Positions 7,884 to 15,901 of a stretch of DNA of 64,000 bases are shown piece after piece. The DNA is from Emticicia sp. CRIBPO (GTDB lineage Bacteria > Bacteroidota > Bacteroidia > Cytophagales > Spirosomataceae). The DNA lies in the NCBI RefSeq assembly GCF_009905725.1, contig NZ_JAAAKV010000008.1, forward strand, positions 62,001 through 126,000. The letters run 5' to 3'. A program made the translations under genes and the position numbers. The notes beneath the pieces are model-generated. The model had not been told where the DNA came from. It worked only from the letters and a program-made list of their open reading frames with translations, and did not search any database. How positions within the stretch are numbered: position 1 is the stretch's first letter; the number at the start of each line of letters is the position of its first letter.

Positions 7884-9209
7884 ATGAAAAAACTTATTAC
7901 CACTTTTAAAAATATTTGGTCAATTGAAGAGCTGAGAAACAGAATTCTTGCTTCGATAATGATCATAATTATTTTCAGAATTGGATCGTATATTGTTTTA
8001 CCAGGGATTGACCCGACGAAACTACAGGATTTGACTGGTGGTAATGGCCTTTTAGGTTTGCTGGATACATTGGTTGGTGGTGCTTTTAGTAATGCCTCAA
8101 TCATGGCTTTGGGAATTATGCCGTATATCTCGGCTTCCATCGCGATTCAGTTGCTGGGTCTTGCTCTTCCTTATTTCAGCAAATTGCAGAAAGAAGGCGA
8201 GTCTGGCAGAAGGAAATTGAACCAGATCACAAGATGGTTAACTATCGCGGTGACTGCTACGCAAGGTTTTACGTATCTGAGAACAACCATTCCTACTGAC
8301 GCTATCACCATAGATCAGGGATTGTTTTACTTCTCAGGTGTTTTAATGCTGGTAGCCGGTACTATGATGGCCATGTGGTTAGGTGAAAGAATGACTGAAA
8401 AAGGTATTGGTAACGGAATTTCAATGATCATCATGATCGGTATTGTTTCAAGATTCCCTGGTGCTATCATCGGTGAAGCTAAGTCAAGAGGATCAAATGG
8501 TGAAATTCTTTTCTTTGTTTTAGAGATTGTTGCTTTGTTCCTTGTTGTTTTGTTTGCAGTAGCCATGACTCAGGCGGTTAGAAGAATCCCTGTTCAGTAT
8601 GCGAAACAAATCGTAGGAAACAAAGTAGTAACAGGCCAGAGACAATATCTGCCCTTAAAACTGAATATCTCCGGTGTAATGCCGATCATATTTGGTCAGG
8701 CCCTGATGTTTATCCCTTCAGCTGTTGCCTCTTTATTTGCTGAGAAGAGTGATGTTGCACAAAGTATAGCTCAGACGTTCAGTAATGTGACTTCATGGCA
8801 GTATAACCTGTTATATGTTCTTTTGATTATTGCATTTACGTTTTTCTATACGGCGATATCAATCAATCCTAATCAGATTGCAGATGATATGAAACGTGGG
8901 GGAGGATTTATACCGGGTGTTAAGCCGGGTCAGCCTACTTCAGATTTTGTAGCCAATATTTTAGACAGAATTACATTACCGGGTGCTATTTTATTAGCCG
9001 GTATTGCGATATTCCCGTCAATCGCCAGTTTGTTCGGAATGACTCAGATTTTTGCCTCATTCTTTGGAGGTACTTCATTGCTGATCCTTGTGGGTGTTGT
9101 ATTAGACACACTGCAGCAGATTGAAAGTTACCTGTTGATGAAGAGATACGAAGGTTTGATGCAGTCAGGCAGATTGGAAGGACGTCAGTCACCAGTAATT
9201 AGTCAATAA
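7884..9209 (+). CDS. secY: Protein translocase subunit SecY
   Basis: SecY is the pore of the Sec translocon in the inner membrane. The 441-residue product has about ten hydrophobic segments, starting near IRNRILASIMIIIIFRIG. It also has the signature regions GIMPYISASIAIQLL (about residues 77-91) and GNGISMIIMIGIVSRFPG (about 177-194). Length is typical. It sits between rplO and map; adk, which lies between them in many Firmicutes, is absent. The hairpin at 7791-7813 lies in its leader. Confidence 0.98.
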   Translation: MKKLITTFKNIWSIEELRNRILASIMIIIIFRIGSYIVLPGIDPTKLQDLTGGNGLLGLLDTLVGGAFSNASIMALGIMPYISASIAIQLLGLALPYFSKLQKEGESGRRKLNQITRWLTIAVTATQGFTYLRTTIPTDAITIDQGLFYFSGVLMLVAGTMMAMWLGERMTEKGIGNGISMIIMIGIVSRFPGAIIGEAKSRGSNGEILFFVLEIVALFLVVLFAVAMTQAVRRIPVQYAKQIVGNKVVTGQRQYLPLKLNISGVMPIIFGQALMFIPSAVASLFAEKSDVAQSIAQTFSNVTSWQYNLLYVLLIIAFTFFYTAISINPNQIADDMKRGGGFIPGVKPGQPTSDFVANILDRITLPGAILLAGIAIFPSIASLFGMTQIFASFFGGTSLLILVGVVLDTLQQIESYLLMKRYEGLMQSGRLEGRQSPVISQ

Positions 9210-9215
9210 GTCCAG

Positions 9216-10019
9216 ATGGGGAAAAAAGTAATATATCTGAAATCTCCTGAAGACGTTGAAGTTATTAAGCAAAATGGGATTATCCTTGGAAAGGCTCAGG
9301 CTGAAGTAGCGAAGAAGATCGCACCGGGGATTACGACCAGAGCATTGGATAAAGTAGCAGAAGAGTTTATTCTCGACAACGGTGGTAAACCTTCTTTTAA
9401 GAACTATAATGGATTTCCGGCCACTTTGTGTATTTCAGTAAATGAAGTGGTAGTACACGGAATTCCGGGAGGCAGGGAACTTAAAGATGGGGATGTTGTT
9501 TCTATAGATTGTGGTGTTTACAAAGGAGGTTATCACGCTGACAGTGCTTATACCTACATGGTAGGGGAAGTTAAAAGTGAAGTGGTGGAACTGCTCAGAG
9601 TAACTAAGCAATCCCTTTACGAAGGAATAAAGCAGGTGAAACCCGGCAACAGGATAGGTGACGTGAGTTATGCGATACAAAGTCTGACAGAAGGTCACAA
9701 TTATGGTGTAGTAAGGGAGCTTGTGGGACATGGAGTCGGTAAATTTTTACATGAGGCTCCGGAAGTACCCAACTTCGGAAAGCGTGGAAACGGTCCGAGA
9801 TTGCAGGCAGGAATGGTGATTGCAATTGAGCCGATGATTACTCTGGGTAAGCGTTTTGTAGTTCAGGAGAACGATAACTGGACGATCAGGACTGAAGACA
9901 GGAAAGCAGCGGCACATTTTGAACATACTGTTCTCGTGAGTAAAACAGGTTATGAGATTTTAACCACATTTGAATTCATAGAAGAAGTTTTAGAACAAAA
10001 CAACTTAGTTGTCTTATAG
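9216..10019 (+). CDS. map: Methionine aminopeptidase, type I
   Basis: Removes the initiator methionine from nascent cytosolic proteins. The 267-residue product has the expected dimetal ligands in order: aspartates in [14 protein letters not shown], histidine in [12 protein letters not shown], and glutamates in IEPMI and HFEHTVLV. The substrate-pocket histidine lies in [11 protein letters not shown]. It is a catalytic domain only, without an N-terminal zinc finger. It starts 6 bp after secY and ends 2 bp before infA, so it is tightly coupled. Confidence 0.98.
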   Translation: MGKKVIYLKSPEDVEVIKQNGIILGKAQAEVAKKIAPGITTRALDKVAEEFILDNGGKPSFKNYNGFPATLCISVNEVVVHGIPGGRELKDGDVVSIDCGVYKGGYHADSAYTYMVGEVKSEVVELLRVTKQSLYEGIKQVKPGNRIGDVSYAIQSLTEGHNYGVVRELVGHGVGKFLHEAPEVPNFGKRGNGPRLQAGMVIAIEPMITLGKRFVVQENDNWTIRTEDRKAAAHFEHTVLVSKTGYEILTTFEFIEEVLEQNNLVVL

Positions 10020-10021
10020 GA

Positions 10022-10240
10022 ATGGCAAAACAAACAAGTATCCAGGTTGACGGAATTATAACAGAAGCGTTGTCTAATGCTATGTTCAGAGTAGAGTTAG
10101 AGAACAAACATGAGGTTATAGCTCATATATCAGGAAAAATGAGGATGAATTATATCAGAATTCTTCCAGGCGATAAAGTTAAACTAGAAATGTCTCCCTA
10201 CGATTTGTCAAAAGCACGTATCGTTTACAGATACAAATAA
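10022..10240 (+). CDS. infA: Translation initiation factor IF-1
   Basis: IF-1 is an OB-fold protein that binds the 30S A-site during initiation. The 72-residue product contains [18 protein letters not shown] and [35 protein letters not shown] (read in parts), which is diagnostic. It begins 2 bp after map and is followed by rpmJ, as in many bacteria. Confidence 0.98.
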   Translation: MAKQTSIQVDGIITEALSNAMFRVELENKHEVIAHISGKMRMNYIRILPGDKVKLEMSPYDLSKARIVYRYK

Positions 10241-10275
10241 AAGACATTTAAACGGGAATAATTATTTTAAATATC

Positions 10276-10392
10276 ATGAAAGTAAAGGCATCAGTAAAAA
10301 AGAGAAGTGTTGACTGCAAAGTCATAAGACGTAAAGGTAAAGTTTACGTTATTAATAAGAAAAATCCTAAATTTAAACAAAGACAAGGTTAA
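10276..10392 (+). CDS. rpmJ: 50S ribosomal protein L36, zinc-free form
   Basis: A 38-residue protein starting [15 protein letters not shown] and ending NPKFKQRQG, clearly L36, located between infA and rpsM. The zinc-ribbon ligands of the C-plus form are mostly lost. Only Cys14 remains, and the positions expected for Cys11, Cys27 and His33 are Ser11, Asn27 and Phe33. It therefore should not bind zinc. ATG at 10276, TAA at 10390-10392; rpsM starts 5 bp later. Confidence 0.96.
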   Translation: MKVKASVKKRSVDCKVIRRKGKVYVINKKNPKFKQRQG

Positions 10393-10397
10393 TATTT

Positions 10398-10772
10398 ATG
10401 AGGATCTCAGGTGTTGATATTCCGGACAAAAAAAGAGGCGAAATCGCCCTTACCTATATTTACGGTATAGGTCGTAGCTCTGCTAAAAAAATCTTAGGTG
10501 ACGCCGAAATTTCTTTCGATAAGAAAGCCGGTGAGTGGTCTGACGAAGAAGCTAACGCTATTCGTGCCATTATTACTAACGAATTCCCAGTTGAAGGTGC
10601 CCTTCGTTCTGAGATTCAGTTGAGTATTAAACGCCTTATGGATATTGGTTGTTACAGAGGTTTGCGTCACAGAAAAGGTTTACCTTTAAGAGGACAAAAA
10701 ACCAAGAACAACTCAAGAACCAGAAAAGGTAAACGTAAGACAATAGCTAACAAAAAGAAAGCTACCAAGTAA
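10398..10772 (+). CDS. rpsM: 30S ribosomal protein S13
   Basis: S13 sits in the 30S head, contacts P-site tRNA and bridges to L5. The 124-residue product has the N-terminal [20 protein letters not shown], a helix-hairpin-helix-like [12 protein letters not shown], and the C-terminal [18 protein letters not shown] tail that reaches the tRNA. It heads the alpha-operon part of the cluster. Confidence 0.98.
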   Translation: MRISGVDIPDKKRGEIALTYIYGIGRSSAKKILGDAEISFDKKAGEWSDEEANAIRAIITNEFPVEGALRSEIQLSIKRLMDIGCYRGLRHRKGLPLRGQKTKNNSRTRKGKRKTIANKKKATK

Positions 10773-10790
10773 TTAATTTTACAGATCAGG

Positions 10791-10808
10791 GGATAATTAT
10801 TTTTATCC
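10791..10808 (+). promoter_or_regulatory. Hairpin before rpsK
   Basis: GGATAA (10791-10796) pairs with TTATCC (10803-10808) around TTATTT, with possible extension by the flanking CA and TG. It lies in the 64-bp rpsM-rpsK spacer, about 28 bases before the rpsK ATG. Its function is unknown. Confidence 0.3.
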
Positions 10809-10836
10809 TGCCTTTATTTTAATAATTTGCTAAAAA

Positions 10837-11232
10837 ATGGCACAAGCTAAGAGAAAAGACAAAGCAAAAAAGAGAGTAGTTATTGTTGAGCCTTATGGAC
10901 AAGTTCACATTAAAGCTTCATTCAATAACATCATTATTTCAGTTACTAATAGTACTGGACAAGTAATTTCATGGGCCTCAGCCGGTAAAATGGGTTTCAG
11001 AGGTTCTAAAAAGAATACACCATACGCAGCTCAAACATCAGCACAAAACTGCTGTCAGGTAGCTTACGAAGCCGGAATGCGTAAAGCAGACGTTTTCGTT
11101 AAAGGTCCGGGTTCAGGAAGAGAATCTGCGATCAGAACTATTCAGAGTGTAGGTATCGAGGTTGTCAACATTGTTGACGTTACTCCACTTCCTCACAATG
11201 GATGTCGTCCCCCTAAAAGAAGAAGAGTTTAA
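10837..11232 (+). CDS. rpsK: 30S ribosomal protein S11
   Basis: S11 forms part of the platform near the mRNA exit channel. The 131-residue product contains [36 protein letters not shown] and the C-terminal [19 protein letters not shown], all family hallmarks. It is followed by a 76-bp spacer that contains a long hairpin before rpsD. Confidence 0.98.
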   Translation: MAQAKRKDKAKKRVVIVEPYGQVHIKASFNNIIISVTNSTGQVISWASAGKMGFRGSKKNTPYAAQTSAQNCCQVAYEAGMRKADVFVKGPGSGRESAIRTIQSVGIEVVNIVDVTPLPHNGCRPPKRRRV

Positions 11233-11243
11233 TTTTCATTTAC

Positions 11244-11294
11244 ATACTTGCAAAATAATAGTTTGGACATTGGGGCTATTTATTTTGTAAGTAT
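11244..11294 (+). promoter_or_regulatory. rpsD leader hairpin, candidate S4 site
   Basis: The left arm (11244-11261) and right arm (11276-11294) form an 18-bp helix with one G-U pair and one bulged T, around the 14-base loop TTTGGACATTGGGG. It ends 14 bases before the rpsD ATG. S4 is a translational autoregulator in several bacteria, so a long start-proximal stem exactly here is a good autoregulation candidate. The pairing is visible in the sequence; the S4 role is inferred. Confidence 0.65.
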
Positions 11295-11308
11295 AATTAT
11301 TTTATAAA

Positions 11309-11914
11309 ATGGCAAGATATACAGGTCCGAGATCAAAGATTTCAAGAAGGTTTGGAGAACCAGTAATGGGTCCGAGCAAAGCGTTACAAAAAAAGAATTA
11401 TCCTCCGGGCCAACATGGTAAAGGCAGAAGAGGAAAGAAATCTGAATATGCACTTCAATTGCAGGAAAAGCAGAAAGTAAAATATACTTACGGAATGCTT
11501 GAAAGACAATTTGCACGTATTTTTCATTTGGCTTCAGTAAAACAAGGTCAGACAGGTGAAAACCTTATCAAACTTTGTGAATCCAGATTAGATAATATAG
11601 TTTACCGTATGGGTATAGCCCCTACAAGAAGAGCTGCAAGACAGCTGGTATCACACAATCACATTGTTGTTGACGGTGATATCGCAAACATTCCTTCACT
11701 GTTGATCAAACCTGGTCAGAGTATCGGAGTAAGAGAAAAGTCTAAAGCCCTGGAAGCGATTAAAACCAGCGTTTCATTGAATACAGCTAAGAAATTCAGC
11801 TGGATTGACTGGACTGCCACAGATATGGTTGGCCAATTTGTTAACTACCCTGAGAGGGATCAGGTTCCTGAGAACTTCAACGATCAGGCAGTTGTCGAAT
11901 TGTACAACAAGTAA
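11309..11914 (+). CDS. rpsD: 30S ribosomal protein S4, zinc-free form
   Basis: S4 nucleates 30S assembly and acts in decoding fidelity and mRNA unwinding. The 201-residue product has an N-terminal domain starting MARYTGPRSKISRRFG, without the zinc-binding cysteines of some S4 proteins. An S4 RNA-binding domain lies around residues 91-155 (CESRLDNIVYRMGIAPTRRAARQLVSHNHI, read in parts). Length is typical. A long hairpin directly upstream suggests autoregulation. rpoA follows after a spacer of nearly 100 bp with three inverted repeats. Confidence 0.98.
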   Translation: MARYTGPRSKISRRFGEPVMGPSKALQKKNYPPGQHGKGRRGKKSEYALQLQEKQKVKYTYGMLERQFARIFHLASVKQGQTGENLIKLCESRLDNIVYRMGIAPTRRAARQLVSHNHIVVDGDIANIPSLLIKPGQSIGVREKSKALEAIKTSVSLNTAKKFSWIDWTATDMVGQFVNYPERDQVPENFNDQAVVELYNK

Positions 11915-11922
11915 TCTTATTC

Positions 11923-11947
11923 GCCATCCCTATCTGATAGGGATGGC
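11923..11947 (+). promoter_or_regulatory. Strong palindrome between rpsD and rpoA
   Basis: GCCATCCCTATC and GATAGGGATGGC flank a single T at 11935, so the sequence is a near-perfect 25-bp dyad; a real RNA hairpin would open to about a 9-bp stem with a 7-base loop. No T-run follows directly. It may act as a processing or stability element separating ribosomal protein from RNA polymerase expression, or as a binding site on DNA. Confidence 0.55.
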
Positions 11948-11964
11948 TAATCACTTTTATAAAT

Positions 11965-11981
11965 AGGGATTGTCCCTTTTT
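11965..11981 (+). terminator. Weak terminator-like hairpin before rpoA
   Basis: AGGGA (11965-11969) and TCCCT (11973-11977) with a 3-base loop are followed directly by more Ts, resembling a short intrinsic terminator. A second dyad, TTTCGTTAACGAAA, follows at 11984-11997, ending 15 bases before the rpoA ATG. Only partial termination would be expected from so short a stem. Confidence 0.35.
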
Positions 11982-12012
11982 ACTTTCGTTAACGAAAATA
12001 ATACAGCACAGT

Positions 12013-13002
12013 ATGTCAATTTTAGCATTTCAAATGCCCGATAAAGTCGTCATGGAAAAAGCTGACGACTTCCATGGTTTTTTTGAGTTTAAGCCGCTTG
12101 AAAAAGGATATGGAGTAACCATCGGTAATTCACTACGTCGTATTTTGTTATCCTCATTAGAAGGTTATGCAATTACCGCAGTGAGATTTCCTGGTGTTCT
12201 TCATGAGTTCTCATCAATTGAAGGTGTTGTGGATGATGTAACCGAAATAATATTGAATCTGAAGCAAGTAAGATTTAAGAAAGTATCGGATTATATAGAT
12301 AATAAGATCACTGTTAAAATCAAAAATCAAACTGAGCTGACTGCCGGAGAAATTGGTAAGTTTACTCAGAGTTTTGAGATTTTGAACCCTGATTTGGTTA
12401 TAGCAAGATTAGATTCAAAAAAGGAAATAGAATTTGAAATCATTGTTGACAAGGGCCGTGGTTATGTTCCGAGCGAGGACCATAAGCACAATGATTTGCC
12501 GATTGGTTTTATTTCTATCGACTCCATCTACACACCGATTAAAAACGTAAAGTTTAACGTAGAAAATACAAGGGTTGAACAAAGGACTGACTACGAGAAA
12601 TTACTTCTTGAAATCAAAACAGACGGTTCAATTCACCCGGAAAGAGCTTTACAGGAATCAGCACATATCCTGATTCAACACTTCCTGAAATTCACTGACG
12701 AAAACATGGTCTTCGATTCTAAAAAAGATGATGAAGATAATATGGTGGATGAAGAATTCCTTCACATGAGAAAACTATTGAAAACCTCATTGCAGGATCT
12801 TGATCTTTCTGTCAGAGCATATAACTGTCTTAAATCAGCAGAGATCCGCACTTTGGGTGATCTTGCGAGATTAGAGGTAGCTGACATGATGAAGTTCAGA
12901 AACTTTGGAAAGAAATCACTAACAGAGCTTGAGCAGCTTATCGCTGACAAACAATTGCATTTCGGAATGGATGTTTCGAAATACAAGCTTGACGAGGATT
13001 GA
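12013..13002 (+). CDS. rpoA: RNA polymerase alpha subunit
   Basis: RpoA nucleates RNA polymerase assembly and contacts UP elements and activators. The 329-residue product has the N-terminal dimerisation domain with [20 protein letters not shown] (residues 33-52) and a C-terminal domain (about 250-315) with [20 protein letters not shown] and [11 protein letters not shown]. Length equals E. coli. It lies between rpsD and rplQ as usual. The spacer before it is unusually structured. Confidence 0.98.
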   Translation: MSILAFQMPDKVVMEKADDFHGFFEFKPLEKGYGVTIGNSLRRILLSSLEGYAITAVRFPGVLHEFSSIEGVVDDVTEIILNLKQVRFKKVSDYIDNKITVKIKNQTELTAGEIGKFTQSFEILNPDLVIARLDSKKEIEFEIIVDKGRGYVPSEDHKHNDLPIGFISIDSIYTPIKNVKFNVENTRVEQRTDYEKLLLEIKTDGSIHPERALQESAHILIQHFLKFTDENMVFDSKKDDEDNMVDEEFLHMRKLLKTSLQDLDLSVRAYNCLKSAEIRTLGDLARLEVADMMKFRNFGKKSLTELEQLIADKQLHFGMDVSKYKLDED

Positions 13003-13040
13003 ATTTAAATTTTTATCGCAGTTAATTTAATAACTTAATC

Positions 13041-13096
13041 ATCGTAATAGGTGAAGACAATGTGCTGCGGATTTGTCTTTAACCGCTACTTACGAT
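13041..13096 (+). promoter_or_regulatory. rplQ leader hairpin, candidate L17 site
   Basis: Three helices stack: ATCGTAA (13041-13047) with TTACGAT (13090-13096), GGT (13050-13052) with ACC (13082-13084), and AAGACAA (13054-13060) with TTGTCTT (13073-13079). The terminal loop is 12 bases, and small internal loops separate the helices. It ends 9 bases before the rplQ ATG at 13106. The architecture resembles a ribosomal-protein leader; the ligand is unknown, L17 being the obvious candidate. Confidence 0.6.
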
Positions 13097-13105
13097 TTTA
13101 AAACA

Positions 13106-13714
13106 ATGAGACACGGAAAAAAAGTTAATCATTTAAGTAGAACAAAGTCACATCGTGACGCCTTGTTAAGCAACATGGCTAATTCTTTGATCAAATCAAA
13201 AAGAATCAGCACTACTCTTGCAAAAGCCAAAGAATTGAGAAAGTATGTTGAACCTTTGATTACAAAGGCGAAACTGGATACTACTCACTCAAGAAGGGTG
13301 ATCTTCTCTTATCTTCAGGATAAAGAGTCTATCAAATCTCTTTTTGGCGAAATCGCTGAGAAAGTTGCAGAAAGAAATGGTGGTTACACCAGAATCATCA
13401 AACTTGGATCAAGACAAGGTGACAACGCTGAAGTGGCATTGATCGAACTGGTTGATTTCAATGAAGTATTGCTTACTGCTGCTACTGAAGAATCTGCTAC
13501 CAAAACCAAAAGAAGCAGAAGAGGTAAAACAACCAAAAAATCGGATACTCCTGAAGTGGCTGCTGTTGCTGCTGCTGAAGTTGAGCCTGCGGTTGTTGAA
13601 GCTGAAGCTACTGTGGTGGAAGAAGTGGTTGCTGAAGCCGCTCCTGCTGCTGAAGAAGCTGCCCCGGAAGAGCCAAAAGCATCTGACGAAGAATCGACAG
13701 AAGAAACCAAGTAA
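13106..13714 (+). CDS. rplQ: 50S ribosomal protein L17, extended tail
   Basis: L17 lies near the peptide exit. The start is placed at ATG 13106 because the family begins [20 protein letters not shown]; an in-frame TTG at 13073 would add 11 residues that fall inside the leader hairpin. The 202-residue product has the conserved L17 domain to about residue 118, then a basic linker and an Ala/Glu-rich acidic tail missing from the 127-residue E. coli protein. Such tails are common in Bacteroidota. It is the last gene before the terminator. Confidence 0.96.
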   Translation: MRHGKKVNHLSRTKSHRDALLSNMANSLIKSKRISTTLAKAKELRKYVEPLITKAKLDTTHSRRVIFSYLQDKESIKSLFGEIAEKVAERNGGYTRIIKLGSRQGDNAEVALIELVDFNEVLLTAATEESATKTKRSRRGKTTKKSDTPEVAAVAAAEVEPAVVEAEATVVEEVVAEAAPAAEEAAPEEPKASDEESTEETK

Positions 13715-13737
13715 TTATTCTCTGAGAATATTTGAAG

Positions 13738-13767
13738 AAAGGAGACACGCAGGTGCCTCCTTTTTTT
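13738..13767 (+). terminator. Intrinsic terminator after rplQ
   Basis: GGAG-A-CAC pairs with GTG-C-CTCC (13741-13760) around GCAG, with one A-C mismatch, and is followed by seven Ts (13761-13767). It ends the ribosomal cluster 3 bp before the stop of the convergent Usp gene. The run of As before the stem means it may also work on the opposite strand. Confidence 0.85.
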
Positions 13768-13770
13768 GTG

Positions 13771-14589
13771 TTAAAAGTTATAGACCAAAACAGGAAGATG
13801 ACTTCCCGATACCAGTTTCTTGGAAAGGCTCGGGTCCACAATGCCTTCAATGAGGTTCCTGTGATTGGTGGCGACCACAATCAATGTAGCCCCCGATTGC
13901 TCAGCCAGGAGCTGTATGCCTTCAACAAAGGAAGTATGTTTTTCATGCACAAATGAAAACTCTTCCTCTGCAAATTGCTCAAAAATATCATCTATAAAAT
14001 CCTGGTCACGATGAATGTCGGGCTCGTGACTGACATCCACTTTAGCGATGGTCAGCTTCGAAGACGTCAGCTTTTTGATTCCGAAAACCTGGCGAAGGAT
14101 CTCCGTCTCATCATACTCGAGTTTTGAGGCATACATCAGATGATCAAAAACAGGACCTTCATGATGAGCCGGTATGATCAGCAAGGGCTTGCTGAATTTG
14201 TGGATCAGGTGAGTGGCCGTTGAACCCAGGATCCTCTCCAGCAAACCGGGGTCTTCTGTTTTTCCGACAACGACCAGGTCCACATTTTCTTCTTCAATGA
14301 GTTCTGAAATGCCGGTCGAAAGATCCCCGAATCCAAGGTTGTAGGTGCTTCTGATGCCTTGTGATTTGGCTGAAACCACCAACTCTTTGAGCGAGGCCTT
14401 GATGTGTTCGCTGGCAGCCTCATAAATATCTTCCATTACAGTAACCGGGGTGTTGGGATCCTGGAATGGGGGAGTATAAGCGTGAAAATAAAGAATGTCT
14501 GATCCGCACATAGCGGCCAGCTTTATGGCCTGGTGATTGGCAGCGACTGATCCTTCTGAAAAATCAGTGGACAGAAGTATTTTTTTCAT
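13771..14589 (-). CDS. Tandem universal stress protein
   Basis: The 272-residue product contains two UspA-like domains. The first begins KKILLSTDFSEGSVAANHQAIKLA and contains VVGKTEDPGLLERILGSTATHLI (residues about 107-129), the nucleotide-binding GxxG-S/T pattern. The second, more diverged domain ends with GATLIVVATNHRNLIEGIVDPSLSKKLV. Such cytosolic proteins are linked to stress and starvation survival, but the substrate is unknown. It is monocistronic and convergent with rplQ. Confidence in the family is high and in the role low. Confidence 0.9.
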   Translation of the reverse strand: MKKILLSTDFSEGSVAANHQAIKLAAMCGSDILYFHAYTPPFQDPNTPVTVMEDIYEAASEHIKASLKELVVSAKSQGIRSTYNLGFGDLSTGISELIEEENVDLVVVGKTEDPGLLERILGSTATHLIHKFSKPLLIIPAHHEGPVFDHLMYASKLEYDETEILRQVFGIKKLTSSKLTIAKVDVSHEPDIHRDQDFIDDIFEQFAEEEFSFVHEKHTSFVEGIQLLAEQSGATLIVVATNHRNLIEGIVDPSLSKKLVSGSHLPVLVYNF

Positions 14590-14658
14590 GGTTGAAATAT
14601 TTTAGTTTAAAACTAGTGATTAGTCGTGTGACCGGAAATAATTTCGCGTTATGCTTTT

Positions 14659-14682
14659 GTTAATAACTATATCACTATTAAC
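14659..14682. promoter_or_regulatory. Dyad in the usp-carA divergent spacer
   Basis: GTTAATA (14659-14665) and TATTAAC (14676-14682) are perfect inverted arms 10 bp apart, placing them about one helical turn and a half centre to centre. It lies in the divergent region between the usp gene and carA. The shape fits a dimeric repressor site, but no regulator can be named. Confidence 0.3.
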
Positions 14683-14755
14683 GTTTTAAAAAGTACATTA
14701 ATTTGTAAAATGCTCTTTTAGAAAGGTTTTAGTTTTCTAATTGATAAAATTAAGC

Positions 14756-14763
14756 TAACTTTG
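14756..14763 (+). promoter_or_regulatory. carA promoter -7 box
   Basis: TAACTTTG matches TAnnTTTG. The -33 zone falls in a T-rich stretch (14732-14736) without an exact TTG at the ideal distance. A transcript starting near 14770 would leave a leader of about 34 bases before the ATG at 14804, which supports that start over the ATG at 14774. Confidence 0.6.
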
Positions 14764-14803
14764 CATTCCGATAATGAAACTTAATTCGGAAAATATCTTC
14801 TAC

Positions 14804-15901
14804 ATGAATCAATCTTCTAAGGAAGCGATCTTACTGCTTCAGGACGGCACTTATTTTAAAGGAAAAGCTTTAGGGAAAATAGGGACATCAGCCGGAGAAA
14901 TATGTTTTAATACCGGGATGACAGGCTATCAGGAAATCTATACTGATCCTTCGTACTATGGACAGATTGTTGTGAATACAACATCTCACATTGGAAATTA
15001 TGGAGTAAAACTGGTGGAAGAAGAAGAATCAAACAGCATCAAGATCAAAGGGATGATTTGTAATTCTTATGCCAATCATTACTTTTCAAGACTGACGGCT
15101 GACTACTCTCTGCAGGAATACTTCGAAAAATCAGGTATTGTCGGCATCTACGACATTGATACCCGCCAGATCGTAAGGCACATCAGAAATGCGGGGGTAA
15201 TGAACTGTATCATTTCTTCAGAAATACTGGATCTTGACGAACTCAAAGCTGAACTGGACAAATGCCCGTCTATGGATGGTCTTGAGTTGTCGTCAGTGGT
15301 GAGTACGCCTGAGCCGTTTTTCATGGGGGATGAAAACGCCAAGCATAAACTGGCGGTGATGGATTATGGCTGCAAGACCAACATCCTGAGAAATTTTGTA
15401 GAAAGAGATTGTTATGTGAAGGTTTTCAATGCCAAAACACCTACGGAAGATATTCTGGCGTGGGGAGCAGACGGTTACTTCATTTCTAACGGCCCTGGCG
15501 ATCCCGGTGCTATGGAATATGCAGTAGACACGGTAAAAGACCTGCTTGAAACCGGAAAGCCTCTGTTTGGTATCTGTTTGGGCCACCAGTTGCTGAGTGA
15601 AGCGGTAGGTATATCAACTTACAAGATGCACAATGGCCACAGGGGGCTGAATCATCCGGTGAAAAACCTGATTACCGGTAAGTGTGAGATTACTTCTCAA
15701 AACCATGGTTTTGCGGTTAACCCTGAAGAGGCCAAAGCTCATCCCAATATCGAAATAACGCACATGAACCTCAATGATAATACCATTGAAGGCATCAGGC
15801 TGAAAGATAAAAAGGCGTTCTCAGTGCAATATCACCCGGAAGCTGCCCCAGGTCCTCATGACTCGAGGTATCTTTTTGATGACTTTGTAGCAATGCTTTA
15901 A
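14804..15901 (+). CDS. carA: Carbamoyl-phosphate synthase small subunit
   Basis: CarA hydrolyses glutamine and passes ammonia to CarB to make carbamoyl phosphate for arginine and pyrimidines. The 365-residue product has the N-terminal CPSase domain (AILLLQDGTYFKGKALG onward) and a C-terminal class I glutamine amidotransferase. The nucleophile is in LFGICLGHQLL and the His/Glu pair in QYHPEAAPGPHDS. I chose ATG 14804 because the earlier ATG at 14774 is too close to the predicted transcript start. carB is not in the window. Its TAA overlaps the end of the convergent methyltransferase gene by 4 bp. Confidence 0.95.
   Translation: MNQSSKEAILLLQDGTYFKGKALGKIGTSAGEICFNTGMTGYQEIYTDPSYYGQIVVNTTSHIGNYGVKLVEEEESNSIKIKGMICNSYANHYFSRLTADYSLQEYFEKSGIVGIYDIDTRQIVRHIRNAGVMNCIISSEILDLDELKAELDKCPSMDGLELSSVVSTPEPFFMGDENAKHKLAVMDYGCKTNILRNFVERDCYVKVFNAKTPTEDILAWGADGYFISNGPGDPGAMEYAVDTVKDLLETGKPLFGICLGHQLLSEAVGISTYKMHNGHRGLNHPVKNLITGKCEITSQNHGFAVNPEEAKAHPNIEITHMNLNDNTIEGIRLKDKKAFSVQYHPEAAPGPHDSRYLFDDFVAML

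Noticed and set aside
13073-13105. TTG start adding 11 residues to rplQ
   Set aside because: The conserved L17 N-terminus begins at ATG 13106 and the extension lies inside the leader hairpin.
13384-13710. 108-codon minus-strand frame opposite rplQ, rich in Ser/Ala
   Set aside because: It is the antisense of the repetitive Ala/Glu tail of L17 and has no protein-like features of its own.
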